Counted from the stretch's first letter, positions 9,365 through 20,000 are shown. The stretch: 64,000 bases of DNA from Caldisericales bacterium (GCA_022707885.1 JAKIZT010000002.1:98458-162457); one strand, 5' to 3'. The notes: a model not told the origin generated them from the sequence alone. Numbers and translations are program-made.

Positions 9365-10853
9365 GGTTCTACACACTGCCGACCTCCACCTTGGGGTCGA
9401 GACATACGGTGTTACGGGCCAGGATGGAATCAACAGCCGAATCAAGGACTACCTCGAAACGCTCGACTGGCTCGTCTTGCAGGCAAAATTGCTCGATTGT
9501 GACGCCTTTCTTGTGGCAGGAGACATTTTTGACAATGAACGTCCGACCAATTACGTCATATCTGAATTTGCCAAAAGAATACGAAACCTCGTCGATTCAT
9601 CAATTACAGTTATTCTGACCCCAGGGAATCATGAAACCTCTTCATCCTCAAGGGTGCCTTCCGCGCTTGAGGTCTTTAGGGCACTGCACCCACAAAAAGA
9701 TGGCACTGAAATCGCCTGCCATGTGCTGGGTTGCCAGCCCTCAAAGCCAGGGGACACCGAAACAATGGGCGGGATTTCAACCATACCCACAAAATCAGGC
9801 AATCTGCAAATCCTTGCCATGCCTTATCCGAGAAGGTCAGAGATACTCACTTCCGAACAAATGAAAAACAGGGGCAGGGAAGAGGTCAAAAAGCTTGCCG
9901 CAACAATATTTCTAACTCGCATTCAGGATCTGACAAGGAAGGCCCTTCCCGAACTCCCGACAATCTTTGTTGGCCATTTTGGCATAAAAGAGGCTGAACT
10001 CAGGCCGGGTGTAAAGGGATATCTGGCAGATGATGTAATAATTTCCACATATGACCTGATGTTGAAACTCTCGGATTCGCAGGCAAAATTCGGCTACATA
10101 GCTCTCGGCCACTACCATAGCCCGCAGATGCCCAGCCCAAATCTTGTAGCACCATCACTTGACGAGGACATGGACGGCGAGGCATCAGTTTTGTGTGGAA
10201 CAAATCCTTGCAGGGACTGGGAGCTCTCATCAAGCGAGACAGTGGCCCCTGACCCTGATTCATTGTTCAGGGACAGCAAGCCTGTAAGAAAAATACAGAT
10301 GGCGTACAGCGGTGCCCCAAGCAGAAGAGATTTTTCCGACGGCGCAAGGACAAGGATGTACATGGAGCTTGACCTGACACCGGAAGGGTCGTCTGGAAAA
10401 TGCCGCAAAGTCGAACACTCAAGATCGCTCAGGCAATTGACTGTTGACAATGCACTGAACTGGAAGGAAGAGCTTGAATCGAAATTCCTCAAGTCGGAAT
10501 TCTGGCGCCAGCCTTACGAGTATGCAGCAACAGGATGCGATCAGGAGCAAATCGAAAAAACAATGAAGGGGCCGCTTCCCATCTTCAGGCTCAGACTGCC
10601 AGAAGAGGCAAGGTCAATCTGGCCGGCAATCAAGTCCTGGCTCGATACATTGCCAATGTTTGAAAAAATAATAACGCCATACTACAAACCATCTGCCAGG
10701 GAATCACAAAAGTCAGCCATCGCACAGACTGAATCGCCAGTGGAGGCCGTAAAATCATATCTGAATTCCCTCCAGGACGACTTTGCGAAGACCAACAGGG
10801 CAAGGATACAGGAAGAAGCAGAACGGATCATGCAGGAAGCAAGGGTGGTGTAA
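9351..10853 (+). CDS. sbcD: SbcD-like DNA repair exonuclease (Mre11 family)
   Basis: 500 residues. The calcineurin-like phosphoesterase motifs are all visible: HTADLHLG at 8-15, AGDIFDNERP near 57, TPGNHE near 91, VGHFGI near 206 and ALGHYHSPQ near 252. With SbcC it forms the Mre11-Rad50-type nuclease that opens hairpins and processes blocked DNA ends. It is longer than typical SbcD (about 400), with extra sequence between residues 265 and 330 and a C-terminal extension that may hold the SbcC-binding helices. Overlaps rsmI by 14 bases and is followed at once by sbcC. Confidence 0.92.
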   Translation: MSRIKVLHTADLHLGVETYGVTGQDGINSRIKDYLETLDWLVLQAKLLDCDAFLVAGDIFDNERPTNYVISEFAKRIRNLVDSSITVILTPGNHETSSSSRVPSALEVFRALHPQKDGTEIACHVLGCQPSKPGDTETMGGISTIPTKSGNLQILAMPYPRRSEILTSEQMKNRGREEVKKLAATIFLTRIQDLTRKALPELPTIFVGHFGIKEAELRPGVKGYLADDVIISTYDLMLKLSDSQAKFGYIALGHYHSPQMPSPNLVAPSLDEDMDGEASVLCGTNPCRDWELSSSETVAPDPDSLFRDSKPVRKIQMAYSGAPSRRDFSDGARTRMYMELDLTPEGSSGKCRKVEHSRSLRQLTVDNALNWKEELESKFLKSEFWRQPYEYAATGCDQEQIEKTMKGPLPIFRLRLPEEARSIWPAIKSWLDTLPMFEKIITPYYKPSARESQKSAIAQTESPVEAVKSYLNSLQDDFAKTNRARIQEEAERIMQEARVV

Positions 10854-13755
10854 TCTGGTCCCAATATCGCTAGAGATAACAGATTTCCTCTCCTACAAGG
10901 GTTTCCACCAGCTCGATTTCTCATCATTTCATGTGGCATCAATCACTGGAATGAATGGGGCTGGAAAATCAGCGATCCTTGATGCCATCACCTGGGCATT
11001 ATTCGGACAGGCCAGAAGGCCAACCCTGATCAGGTCAAAAACCAAATCAGACAGGGAAACGGTCATAAACGATGATGCCGATACCTGCGAGATCTCGCTT
11101 ACATTCAGGATTGGCCAGAACACCTATCTTGTCGACAGGGCCATGGACAGGGGAGGGGCAATAAGGCTCCAGTTCAGGCAAATCACCCGCGATGGCGAAA
11201 ACGACCTTCGTGGAAAGAGCACACCGGAGACCGACCAGGCAATTGAAAAGGAGCTTGGGTTTACATACGAAGTCTTTGCTTCATCGTCCTTCATCACCCA
11301 GGGCGACAGCGCGCGCTTTATGGAGGCAAAACCCAAAGAAAGAAGAGAGATACTTGCCCAGATACTCCAGCTGGACAAGTATGCTTCATGCAAGGAAATT
11401 GCTGATTCAAGATTAAAATCGTTCAAGGAAGAAACATCGGCCCAAAAAACCCTGCTTGAAGACAAATCAAAAATATCAGAAAGAATACCCCAGATCGAAT
11501 CCGATCTCGCACAGGCAGAATACGATCTGAACAGCGCAGAGAGACAATGGGAAGAGTGCAGAAAAAATCTTGAATCGCTGAGAAAAAACCTCGGCATGTC
11601 GGAAGCAAAACGAAAAACGCTCGAGGAAACAAAAACCAAAGTGACAAAACTTGAAAGAGAGCTTGCTGAAATAGCAAACTCGATTGCCGAGCTGGATGGC
11701 AGAATTTCCCAGTACAGAAAATTGCTGGAAAACGAAGCACAAGTAAACCTCGGCTTCGAAAAACTCGGCCAAAAAAGGCGAGAGCTCGAGAGACTGACAG
11801 AAAAAGAAGCAAGGGTATCGGCCCTCGAAAGGACTAAAACACAGGCACAAACAAAAATTGATATCAAGGCAAAAGAGCTCGAAACAAAACTTGTCCAGCT
11901 CTCGGCCCAGATCGATGAGTCATTGAAGGCGCAAACAATGCTCGAAGGCCTGCAGAAAGAAACTGACAGACTCACGGAAGAAAAGGCAAGGGTGTTCAAA
12001 ATAAAGGAAGAAAAGCACTCCTGGGACCTCTCCCTCCAGCAGGTAAAAAATGCGCTCGCCGATGCCGAGAAAAAATTTGCAGAACAACAGGGGAGACTGG
12101 AAAAGACCACAAAACTGGCAGGGGTGGAAAACGCCTCAGAAATTAATAACGCACTGGGCAAAATACATGAACTGCAAGCTGGCATCCCAGCACTCGAAGA
12201 AGAAATTGCCTCAATAAAAAAATCCATTTCAGATGCCGAGGGCAAAAAAGCAACAGCAAATGCAGAGATTGACCATCTTGAAAAGGAAATCCAGGTCCTT
12301 GGCGAAGGCAAGGCAGGAAAATGCCCCCTGTGCGGCCAGGAACTGCCTTCCGGAGGATCGACAAAGCTTGTTGAAGATAAGAGAGAAAAAATCGACAAAT
12401 TCAAAACCAGCCTTCATGAAATAAACGGAAAAATCGACCCGATGAAACAGGCACTGACAAATGCGGAGCAAAAGCTTGACCTGGCAAAACAATCTGTGGC
12501 AAAAATACCACTCCTCGAACAGGCGATGTCAATTTTGGCAGAATCAGGGCAGATCTCACAAGAGCTTGAAGAAAAGCGCAGATCATTCGAAGAGGCCCAA
12601 AAAGGGTTTTTACTTTTTGAAGAAACAGATGGTCTGATCCTTAAACAGGAGGCCCAGATTCTGGTTCAGTATGAGCAAACCTCAAAACAGCTGGCACTGG
12701 CGACAGAGAAGGCCTCAAAAACCAGCTCCTTGAAAGAACAGGAGATTTCACTCCAGAAAGAGCTTATATCAAAATCCTTTGCAAAAGAAGAGCTTGAGCT
12801 GGTTGAAAAAACCAAAAAAGAAATTGAGGTCGAAGGATTTGACCAGATGGAGTTCTCACAGGCAAAAAAGGCGGTTTCGGAGCTAGAGCCTTTCGCCCAG
12901 CAAAAAACGGAACTTGAAGTGGCGAAAGCCAGCCTTGTGGGTGTAACCGAGCAATCCGAGACCGCAAAAAAAAGGTTTTCTTCAATAAACAATGACATTG
13001 CAGAATCCCAGAGATTGCTGCTTGAGCTTGGGGATGCAGAAAGGGAATATCAGGAGGCCGTTCAGAAAACAGGCGTCGAGGAGCAGAGGGAAAAACTGCT
13101 CCAGAAACAGAGGGATCAGGCATTCTCCGGCAGAAATGTGCTGGCCAAAACTCTGGAAGATGCAAAAAAGGCACTTGAAGAATCGTCACAAATCCAGGAG
13201 AAACTGGTGGCCCTTGAAAAAGACCAGAAGGTCTTTGAGCGGATAAAGGAAATGTTCGGGATTGACGGTATCCCCTCAAGGGTGCTCCAGGGGGTCGCTC
13301 CACAACTTGAAGAGATCGCAAATTCCGTGCTCCAGAGAATTTCACAGGGGCACACGGGATCAGAATCACTAAGGATGGAGATAAGACTGGAAAGGGAATC
13401 CAAAGACAAATCGCTCTCGACGCTTGATGTTATCCTAACGGATGGCCAGACAGCAAGACCATACGAGCTTTTTTCCGGAGGCGAGAGGTTCAGGGCCGAT
13501 TTTGCAATCAGGCTTGCCCTTTCAAAACTCCTAGCGCAGAGGGCTGGTGCGAAGCTCCAGACGCTCGTTGTGGACGAAGGGTTTGGAACGCAGGACAGCG
13601 AGGGCATAAAGAGGCTGGTCGAGGCAATAAACGAGATGTCTTCAGATTTTGAGAAAATACTTGTAGTTTCACACGTTGAAGAGATGAGAAACAGTTTCGA
13701 GAGGAAAATACTCGTGACGCGTGATGATGACGGATCACACTTTGAGGTTGTTTAG
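10783..13755 (+). CDS. sbcC: SbcC-like ATPase (Rad50 family)
   Basis: Up to 990 residues, an SMC-like ATPase. Walker A is GMNGAGKSAILDAI. Long coiled coils rich in Glu, Lys and Gln flank a zinc hook KCPLCGQELP near residue 518. The C-terminal half has the signature FSGGERFRADFAIRLALS and Walker B LQTLVVDEGFGTQD. The start is uncertain: conserved homology begins at VPISLEITDFLSYKG, just after the sbcD stop, where no ATG, GTG or TTG exists in frame. Either the TTG at 10783 inside sbcD is used, or a rare CTG at 10855 behind AAGGGTGG. Ends two bases from the convergent lipoprotein gene. Confidence 0.92.
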   Translation: MRRPTGQGYRKKQNGSCRKQGWCNLVPISLEITDFLSYKGFHQLDFSSFHVASITGMNGAGKSAILDAITWALFGQARRPTLIRSKTKSDRETVINDDADTCEISLTFRIGQNTYLVDRAMDRGGAIRLQFRQITRDGENDLRGKSTPETDQAIEKELGFTYEVFASSSFITQGDSARFMEAKPKERREILAQILQLDKYASCKEIADSRLKSFKEETSAQKTLLEDKSKISERIPQIESDLAQAEYDLNSAERQWEECRKNLESLRKNLGMSEAKRKTLEETKTKVTKLERELAEIANSIAELDGRISQYRKLLENEAQVNLGFEKLGQKRRELERLTEKEARVSALERTKTQAQTKIDIKAKELETKLVQLSAQIDESLKAQTMLEGLQKETDRLTEEKARVFKIKEEKHSWDLSLQQVKNALADAEKKFAEQQGRLEKTTKLAGVENASEINNALGKIHELQAGIPALEEEIASIKKSISDAEGKKATANAEIDHLEKEIQVLGEGKAGKCPLCGQELPSGGSTKLVEDKREKIDKFKTSLHEINGKIDPMKQALTNAEQKLDLAKQSVAKIPLLEQAMSILAESGQISQELEEKRRSFEEAQKGFLLFEETDGLILKQEAQILVQYEQTSKQLALATEKASKTSSLKEQEISLQKELISKSFAKEELELVEKTKKEIEVEGFDQMEFSQAKKAVSELEPFAQQKTELEVAKASLVGVTEQSETAKKRFSSINNDIAESQRLLLELGDAEREYQEAVQKTGVEEQREKLLQKQRDQAFSGRNVLAKTLEDAKKALEESSQIQEKLVALEKDQKVFERIKEMFGIDGIPSRVLQGVAPQLEEIANSVLQRISQGHTGSESLRMEIRLERESKDKSLSTLDVILTDGQTARPYELFSGGERFRADFAIRLALSKLLAQRAGAKLQTLVVDEGFGTQDSEGIKRLVEAINEMSSDFEKILVVSHVEEMRNSFERKILVTRDDDGSHFEVV

Positions 13756-13757
13756 CT

Positions 13758-14237
13758 CTATTCTTTCAGCAATTCTTGAAGCTCTTTGTTGTAGTCTTCA
13801 TTAACCCAGTTTTTTGTGGTGCCTGCCTTGAAATCGACAAACAAAACAGCGTTTTTGAAAACAACTTTTGCTTTCACGGCATCTTTATAATCGGAGACAA
13901 ATGAGCCCTGGACTGCCTGGGATGGACTGAGCCCGTATTGCGCGTCTTCAAAAGAGCTGTCCTGGGTGCCAAGCACCTTTCCTGAAGCGTCATACAAAAC
14001 AACTGTCCATGAGAACGAGGCTATCATTTTGTCTGACATGTTCTGGACCTGCATGTTGAAAAGGCCAGACTCTTTGTCAGAGGCCTCAATCGAGAGGATT
14101 GCAACAGGCTTGGTTTTTTCATACTGGCTCTTTTGGGTCTCCTGGCCAGTTTGCGTGTTATCGGGGGTCGCCTGCCCGCAAGAGACAATAGACATAATTG
14201 CAACAACAAGAACCAGAACCCATGAAATCTTTCGCAT
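13758..14237 (-). CDS. Lipoprotein with FxLYD-like beta domain
   Basis: 159 residues. A lipoprotein signal peptide ends in the lipobox IVSCG, with Cys20 as the acylated residue. A short Thr/Gln/Lys-rich linker follows, then one beta-sandwich-like domain (VQNMSDKMIASFSWTVVLY and DASGKVLG) resembling FxLYD domains. Such lipoproteins are of unknown function. Convergent with sbcC; no partner genes. Not recognised more precisely. Confidence 0.65.
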   Translation of the reverse strand: MRKISWVLVLVVAIMSIVSCGQATPDNTQTGQETQKSQYEKTKPVAILSIEASDKESGLFNMQVQNMSDKMIASFSWTVVLYDASGKVLGTQDSSFEDAQYGLSPSQAVQGSFVSDYKDAVKAKVVFKNAVLFVDFKAGTTKNWVNEDYNKELQELLKE

Positions 14238-14292
14238 GCTTTTTTTATAAAACCAAATGGATCAAAGTCAATGTTTATGTTCCAGGCAATAA

Positions 14293-14319
14293 AGAAGCCC
14301 CTCATTAAGAGGGGCTTCT
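14293..14319. terminator. Rho-independent terminator
   Basis: AGAAGCCCC and GGGGCTTCT form a perfect 9-bp stem followed by a T-rich run on both strands. It sits just downstream of the radical SAM gene (minus strand) and upstream of the lipoprotein gene, so it most likely ends the radical SAM transcript. Confidence 0.8.
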
Positions 14320-14346
14320 TTTATCTGATGCTCATTTTCATTTTGT

Positions 14347-15462
14347 TTATTTGAGGTAGCAACCCGGGTCTTCCGCAAAATAATCACCGGTCTGTTCGTA
14401 CGCTCTCCCGCGACAACCGGAACATGTCTTGTCATGCTCGCAATCCTTGCACTTGCCCTTCAGTTTTGACCTGTCACGAAGCTCCAACAGGATTGGTGAT
14501 GTTTCCCAAATCTTCTTCAGGCTGTCATTTTTTACATTTCCAACAACGGTCTGGAGGAGCATGCACGGGATCACATCCCCATTTGGCAGAATGGTGACAT
14601 ATCCATTTGGCATACCCGCGGCGCAACCCCTGTTGTAGTATGGAATTCTCATCAGGTTTTCTTTTGGGAAATGTTTTGGCACAATACCAGCCGACTGGAG
14701 CGTGATTGGATACATCGTACAGCCAGGCGTCCTTATCACAATCGGGTAGTCTTCTTGTTTTCTGGCAAGCCACCCCATTATTTCTTTTCTTTCTTCTACG
14801 GAAAGTATTTCATCCGGAATTTCTTCCTTGACCCTCTGGACTTGCACAAGATCAAAAAGTTCAGCGGCAATTGCACCTGTCTCAACCGCCATATCCAGCA
14901 ATCTAGGCAATTCTTTTATCGTGCCTTTGCGGATTGTTGCACCAAACTGGAAGGGAAGCCCTACTTCACGGCAGGCTTTTGCACCCTGCATGGCTTTCTC
15001 AAACGAGCCCTCCACGCCCCTGAACCAGTCATGGGTTTTTGCGTTTGCCCCATCAACCGATATCTGCGCAGCCATCACTCCACAATCTTTGAGCTTTTGC
15101 GCGACATTTCTGTCGATGAGGGTGGCATTCGTTCCGATGACTGTCCTGATTCCCCTTGAACTGGCATGTTTGGCCAGATCAAAGAAGTCTGCCCTCTTGA
15201 GAGGCTCTCCACCATCAAAAATAAGGAGTTTCGGTCCCCATGAAACTATTTCATCAAGGAGCCTGAAGGCCTGTTCTGTTGTCAGCTCGTCCTTTGGCAC
15301 ATTGTCGGATGACTCACTGTAGCAATGTTTACACCTGAGATTGCATTCCCTTGTTACGGAATATGAGACAAGAAAAGGCGGCATGATGCCATTGCCTTGC
15401 GGCATTCCACCCGGGTGGCCGCCTGGATGTCCATGTCCTTGCATATTTGCTGAATGTTCCAT
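14347..15462 (-). CDS. Radical SAM/SPASM protein, AhbC/AhbD/NirJ-like
   Basis: 371 residues. The radical SAM cluster motif is CNLRCKHCYSE near residues 40-50, followed by FDGGEP and the central TIM-barrel strands. The C-terminal SPASM region has cysteines in CAAG, CMLL and CKDCEHDKTCSGCRGRAYE, for one or two extra Fe-S clusters. The ending TGDYFAEDPGCYLK resembles heme-biosynthesis radical SAM enzymes (AhbC/D, NirJ), but no heme genes lie nearby, so the substrate is open. An unusual His/Gly-rich N-terminal segment (residues 3-25, HGHPGGHPGG) could bind metal. A GGGGG ribosome site precedes the ATG. Confidence 0.8.
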   Translation of the reverse strand: MEHSANMQGHGHPGGHPGGMPQGNGIMPPFLVSYSVTRECNLRCKHCYSESSDNVPKDELTTEQAFRLLDEIVSWGPKLLIFDGGEPLKRADFFDLAKHASSRGIRTVIGTNATLIDRNVAQKLKDCGVMAAQISVDGANAKTHDWFRGVEGSFEKAMQGAKACREVGLPFQFGATIRKGTIKELPRLLDMAVETGAIAAELFDLVQVQRVKEEIPDEILSVEERKEIMGWLARKQEDYPIVIRTPGCTMYPITLQSAGIVPKHFPKENLMRIPYYNRGCAAGMPNGYVTILPNGDVIPCMLLQTVVGNVKNDSLKKIWETSPILLELRDRSKLKGKCKDCEHDKTCSGCRGRAYEQTGDYFAEDPGCYLK

Positions 15463-15540
15463 ATCACTTTCCCCCTGTTGACAGGATATGGGACAAGCAT
15501 AAGCCAGAAAAATTTTCAGATTAAGCCGGTCAACCTTAAA

Positions 15541-16245
15541 TCAAGATTTTGCAGTTTTACCCTTCCTGGGTTTTTTCACTTCCTGAACTGCCTCGGCTTC
15601 TTTTTTCCAGATACTGTGGGGTTTTTTTGCCTTCTTTTCGTATTCCTCTACTGTCTCAAAAACCTTTCTTTGAGGTTTGACAATGTCCTGGGCCATGACC
15701 GCATCCATGAACTCGTCATTGATTTCTATCCTGACGTCTGCGATCTGTTTAAGGTCTTCGTGGCAGTTCGGGCCATGGAAAAGGTACGTTATTACACCCT
15801 CATACTTGGCCACCTCAATGGCAGGGATGAAATCTGAATCTCCAGCGATTATGCACGCATGGGTGATCAGCTTTTTCATTGAGAGCATGACCAGATCAAC
15901 ACCTATCAACAGGTCGACCCTCTTTTGCTCCAGGATCCGCTCGCCAGCTTGTGTGTAACCCCTAAATTCAAGCCTTCCTAGTCTCACTTCAAAATTGGGC
16001 TGGTATTCAAGATACTTGAAAAAAGACTGCTTCCTTGCAAATTCAAGCTTTTCCTCTTCAGTTGGACTTGCGCTCTGGTATGGAAGACAGTGGTAGTAAT
16101 ACGTTCTGAGCATGTCGAAATTGCCGGTCATCTTCTCCTGGAGCTTCAGGAAGTCTATTTTTCCTCTTCCAAGCGCCTTCTGCACTCTCTCAAAGTATCC
16201 CCCATCAATCAAATTGACACATCTAGCCAAAAAAACCTCCTTCAT
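15541..16245 (-). CDS. NYN-domain (LabA/DUF88-like) protein
   Basis: 234 residues. The NYN/PIN-like nuclease fold is shown by NLIDGGYF near residue 12, KRVDLLIGVDL near 108 and IIAGDSDFIPAIEVAKYEG near 131, which supply the acidic metal-binding residues. A basic C-terminal tail (about residues 200-234) may bind nucleic acid. NYN proteins are known or predicted RNases; no specific substrate can be read here. Single gene with no clear Shine-Dalgarno. Confidence 0.85.
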   Translation of the reverse strand: MKEVFLARCVNLIDGGYFERVQKALGRGKIDFLKLQEKMTGNFDMLRTYYYHCLPYQSASPTEEEKLEFARKQSFFKYLEYQPNFEVRLGRLEFRGYTQAGERILEQKRVDLLIGVDLVMLSMKKLITHACIIAGDSDFIPAIEVAKYEGVITYLFHGPNCHEDLKQIADVRIEINDEFMDAVMAQDIVKPQRKVFETVEEYEKKAKKPHSIWKKEAEAVQEVKKPRKGKTAKS

Positions 16246-16349
16246 ATAAAACCCCGACCTCGTTTATTCCCAACGCCGGGGGCCGTGTAATATGGCACAC
16301 TTTAATAAACCCAAAAAATCTTTTAGTCAAGCGTCAGAGTTCCGCTTTG

Positions 16350-16378
16350 TTGGAACTTGGGTATTTTTTGTATATAAA
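16350..16378 (+). promoter_or_regulatory. Promoter giving a leaderless mRNA
   Basis: TTGGAA, a 17-base spacer, then TATAAA, which ends 6 bases before the ATG at 16385. Transcription should start at or next to the ATG, and no Shine-Dalgarno is present. Confidence 0.65.
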
Positions 16379-16384
16379 ATCATC

Positions 16385-16945
16385 ATGAAAAAAATAACTT
16401 TGCTGGTTGCAGTGTGCCTTTCTATGTGCTTTTTCGCCTCCTGTGGTGGCAGCGCCACTTCGTCCGATGTCGATGTGTACATACGGCTGGACATGGCAAA
16501 GAGATTGCTTGAACTTGTAGATTTTAAATTTGGCAAAATGGCTCCGGATCAGGCCTGCATTGGTGTACTCTCAATACTCAAGGCCGATTATTCAAAAGTA
16601 CCATCATCACTCTATGAGGACCTCCAAAAAACACTAAAGGACAAAGGTGGCCAGGATTTCAGGAAAGAGCTTGCTGAAGCTTTTGGTGATTATGAGGGAC
16701 GAATCGGAAAAGTTAAGGATGCCATAGAAAAAGAAACGGCGATTGCAACGCTCACAAGCGCAAAAAGCTTCCTTGTTGCAAATGAAACACTCGGAATGGT
16801 CAAAGGTAACGGTATAGAAGAGGTCAACTGGATAATCCAGTACATAAAACATCTCCCGGAAGAGATAACAACAAAGCTGGCCGGCATAAAAGAGTTGCCC
16901 GAATATTATAAAGCAACAGACGAATTCATTGAAAAGTACAGGTAA
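16385..16945 (+). CDS. Lipoprotein, helical, unknown function
   Basis: 186 residues from MKKITLLVAV. A lipoprotein signal ends in the lipobox FASCGG. The rest is predicted largely alpha-helical (for example LYEDLQKTLKDKGG and EDYEG-like repeats of charged residues). An upstream in-frame start at 16292 is ignored because it would bury the signal peptide and sits in the promoter. Not recognised; no operon partner. Confidence 0.7.
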   Translation: MKKITLLVAVCLSMCFFASCGGSATSSDVDVYIRLDMAKRLLELVDFKFGKMAPDQACIGVLSILKADYSKVPSSLYEDLQKTLKDKGGQDFRKELAEAFGDYEGRIGKVKDAIEKETAIATLTSAKSFLVANETLGMVKGNGIEEVNWIIQYIKHLPEEITTKLAGIKELPEYYKATDEFIEKYR

Positions 16946-16964
16946 TTCCAGCTATCCAACCAAT

Positions 16965-16995
16965 AAAAAAGCCCTCCTTTTAGGAGGGCTTTTTT
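16965..16995. terminator. Bidirectional rho-independent terminator
   Basis: AAAAAAGCCCTCC and GGAGGGCTTTTTT form a perfect stem with loop TTTTA. Shared by the convergent lipoprotein gene (+) and the PQQ-like gene (-). Confidence 0.9.
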
Positions 16996-17011
16996 ATTGC
17001 GACAGGGTTTT

Positions 17012-20000
17012 TTATGGGTAAGAGATTGTTGCAGTACCAGTTTTTGAATCAAACGACATGGCCGCCTTGAGCGATTTACACAAGAAGGCAAGCGGGACGT
17101 GCATGATTCCTTGTGAAGCTTTTGGCACTATTTTGGGATTTGCATCAATTGGGACAAGTTTTCCATTAACTTTCGCTTTTGGATTACCAAGCCAGAACTC
17201 GACAGTATTTTTGCCAAGCCTGCATGTCAGTTTGCTTTCTTTTGGCAACCATGAGGCTGTCCCAAATAGGGGTTCCACAATATTTGCGGCATAGGCATAC
17301 AGGACACCATCGAGTTTCACAACACCGAGTTCGGTTGGATAGGTGAAAGAATCTCTCTTGAAAGATTTTTGCCCCAGGACAAACACAAGCTTCTTTTTTG
17401 CAGAGGGCGATTCACCAAAACAAATTAGCTTGCCATCATTCCCAAAGACAAGTATTTTGCCGGAGGAGATCGCAGGGCTGGAACAATAGCCAAGACCGAC
17501 AGGCAATGTCCAGATCGTTTTTCCATTTGCCGGATTGATGCACTGAAGAGATTTTGCATACCCCACGACAAGATAACCTTGGGAAAAATCACTGCCAGTG
17601 AGGGCTGGGTTGATGGGGACCAATGGATCATTTTTTTGGGCAATATTTTTTCTCCACACCTGGGCGCCAGTTTCCTCATCAAACCCGAAAATGGTCGGTT
17701 TCTCGCCAGAAAGAGCGATGATTTTGCCAGAGCCCATGAAAGGCATGGAACCAAAGGTGGGGAATTTTGTGTCGGCCTCTGAAGAGCCTGCAAATTTGAA
17801 ATTCCTGAGGAGAGAGCCAGTTTTGGCATCAAAAATGGCCACAGATGAACCCTCACGCTCCGGCATTACGGTATAAAGCATGTCTTTGAAAACAACAGGC
17901 GCAAAATATTCACCATTTTGCGGTCTGGAAAGTGAAAACTTCTGGACATAATCGTAAGACCAGACCAGGCTGCCGTTTTTTGCCGAGAAGCAAGACAGGG
18001 ACCATTTCCCATTCGGATCAACAAACCAGCAATAAACAAGCCCCTGCCCAATTGATGGAGAAAAGAAAGAGGCACCTGCAAAAGATTTTAACCAGACCTG
18101 TTTTCCATCGTAGGCATTAAGGCAATAGATTGTTCCCTGGAAAGTTCCATACAACTTACCTTCATAAACAACGTGGGAGGTTTGGGAGCCTTTTCCCTTT
18201 GCCGTCCAGATTGTTTTGCCATTTGCGCAGTTGAGGCAATAGAGATCTGTTGATGAAGATTTACCAGACACATACAGCCTGCTGTCGGAGACAGCCGGAG
18301 AGCTTATTGCGGTAAACGGGAGCGAAATTGAGAGCACTTTTTTACCATTGGTCATGTCAAAACCAGCCAGTGTCTTGCCGTATGCAACATACGCTTTCCC
18401 TTTGTAGACAACCGGTGCAAATGGAGACAGACCAGACGTCTGTGGCAGCTGCGCGCTCCAGATAACAGAGACATGTGGTTTATTTGGCGATGTGCCTTTT
18501 GGTGGGATGCCAACTTTTTTTTCGTTATATCTTGGCATGAGCCAGTTGTTGTCAATCGGTTTGTCGACAACCTTTGCCGCAACACTGACAACAACTGATC
18601 GAGAACTCCAGGAAATTTTTATGGTGCCATTTTTCTGGCCGGCTGACGCTAGCTTGATAGGAACGGTAGTAATATTAATAACAAGCCTTTTTTGTGGCTC
18701 AATCACAGCAGATTTGACAGAAAGTGTTGCCCAGTCAAACCCCTGTGAAAGCGCAACAGATACTTTTTCTGGCAGGCAATTTTTTATGGTGAAGGATGCC
18801 TGTGCAGCCTGGTATTTCGGTACTTCCCCAAAATCCAGCTTCGTTGGAGATATATAGAGTCCGCCTTCCGGCATCTGCCCAAAACACTCTATGTTATTTC
18901 CAGAACCGGCATAAATCCTTCCCAGAGTTGGGATTACAATAGACGGCAATTCCTGGGTTTTGATTCTGTAGCGCTCCATTCCGGAAAGCGCCCCCATTAT
19001 ACAAACCACGCTTGATCTTGTTGGCATTATGAGATAGTCACCAAAAACACTCATCGGGCTGATGTTTGTTTGTGTATCTCCTTTTGGAGCAGTATTTCTT
19101 ATGTTTGTAAAATAGAATTTTGAACCATCGGTTTGCGACAGGGCATAAAGCACCTGGCCTTTTTCATCAAAGAGGTTTGCAATGATCTTTCCCTGCCAGA
19201 GAACAAACGAATCAAGGAAAGTTTTTTCAAATTTTTTCTCCCATTTCTTGTCGCCATTTTTGGAGTCAAGTGCAACAATCAGGGAATCGCCTCCGGATCG
19301 GGAAACAAAAACTGCGTCCTGCAAAACAGACAATGCCACCCTGTCTTTCTCGGAAACTTCGCCAAGTATTCCATTCGCAGTCCAGAGTTGTTCTCCTGTT
19401 GAAAGATCGATCGAATTGATAGAACCATCAGATACCACAGCAAAAACGCTATTTCCGTTTGAAGCAAGCCTGGACAACGGTGGATAATCAAGTTCAAATG
19501 AGAATTTTTTCTTACCGGTTGCAGCATCCAGTGCCAAAATAGTTTGCCCATAAAGAAAAACAACTTTTCCACCAACAAATAGCGGATCTGACTCTACCTG
19601 GTCCTCAATAGTAAATTCCCAAACTGGTTTCCTTTTGACAGTGTCAAAACAGGTAAGGCTGCTCGTATAGGAAATGTCATAGGAAATGAAATAGAGCATC
19701 TTTCCAGAGAGGCATGGCCTTGATATATATGCTTTTGGACCTTGTCCCCAGAGGTAACCCCCCGTTGCATAGTCATAGCACCTCAGCTCGTAGTAACCAC
19801 CAATATCGGGGTCTCTTGATACAGTATAAAGTGTCTTCGAATCTGATATAACAGAAAAAAAGGCTTTATCATTGACTCCCTGCCAGAGCTGGCCAAGTGA
19901 AGTTGCAGATGGGCCACAAGAAGCGTTTGCTGATCCGGTTCTCCCCGGATCTCCCCCATCAATTGCCCAAAAACTTGCAGGTGCAGCAGAAATGTCATCA

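Noticed and set aside
11124-12404. Long antisense frame (426 codons) opposite sbcC
   Set aside because: Low-complexity Ser/Phe-rich translation, a shadow of the Glu/Lys-rich coiled coil.
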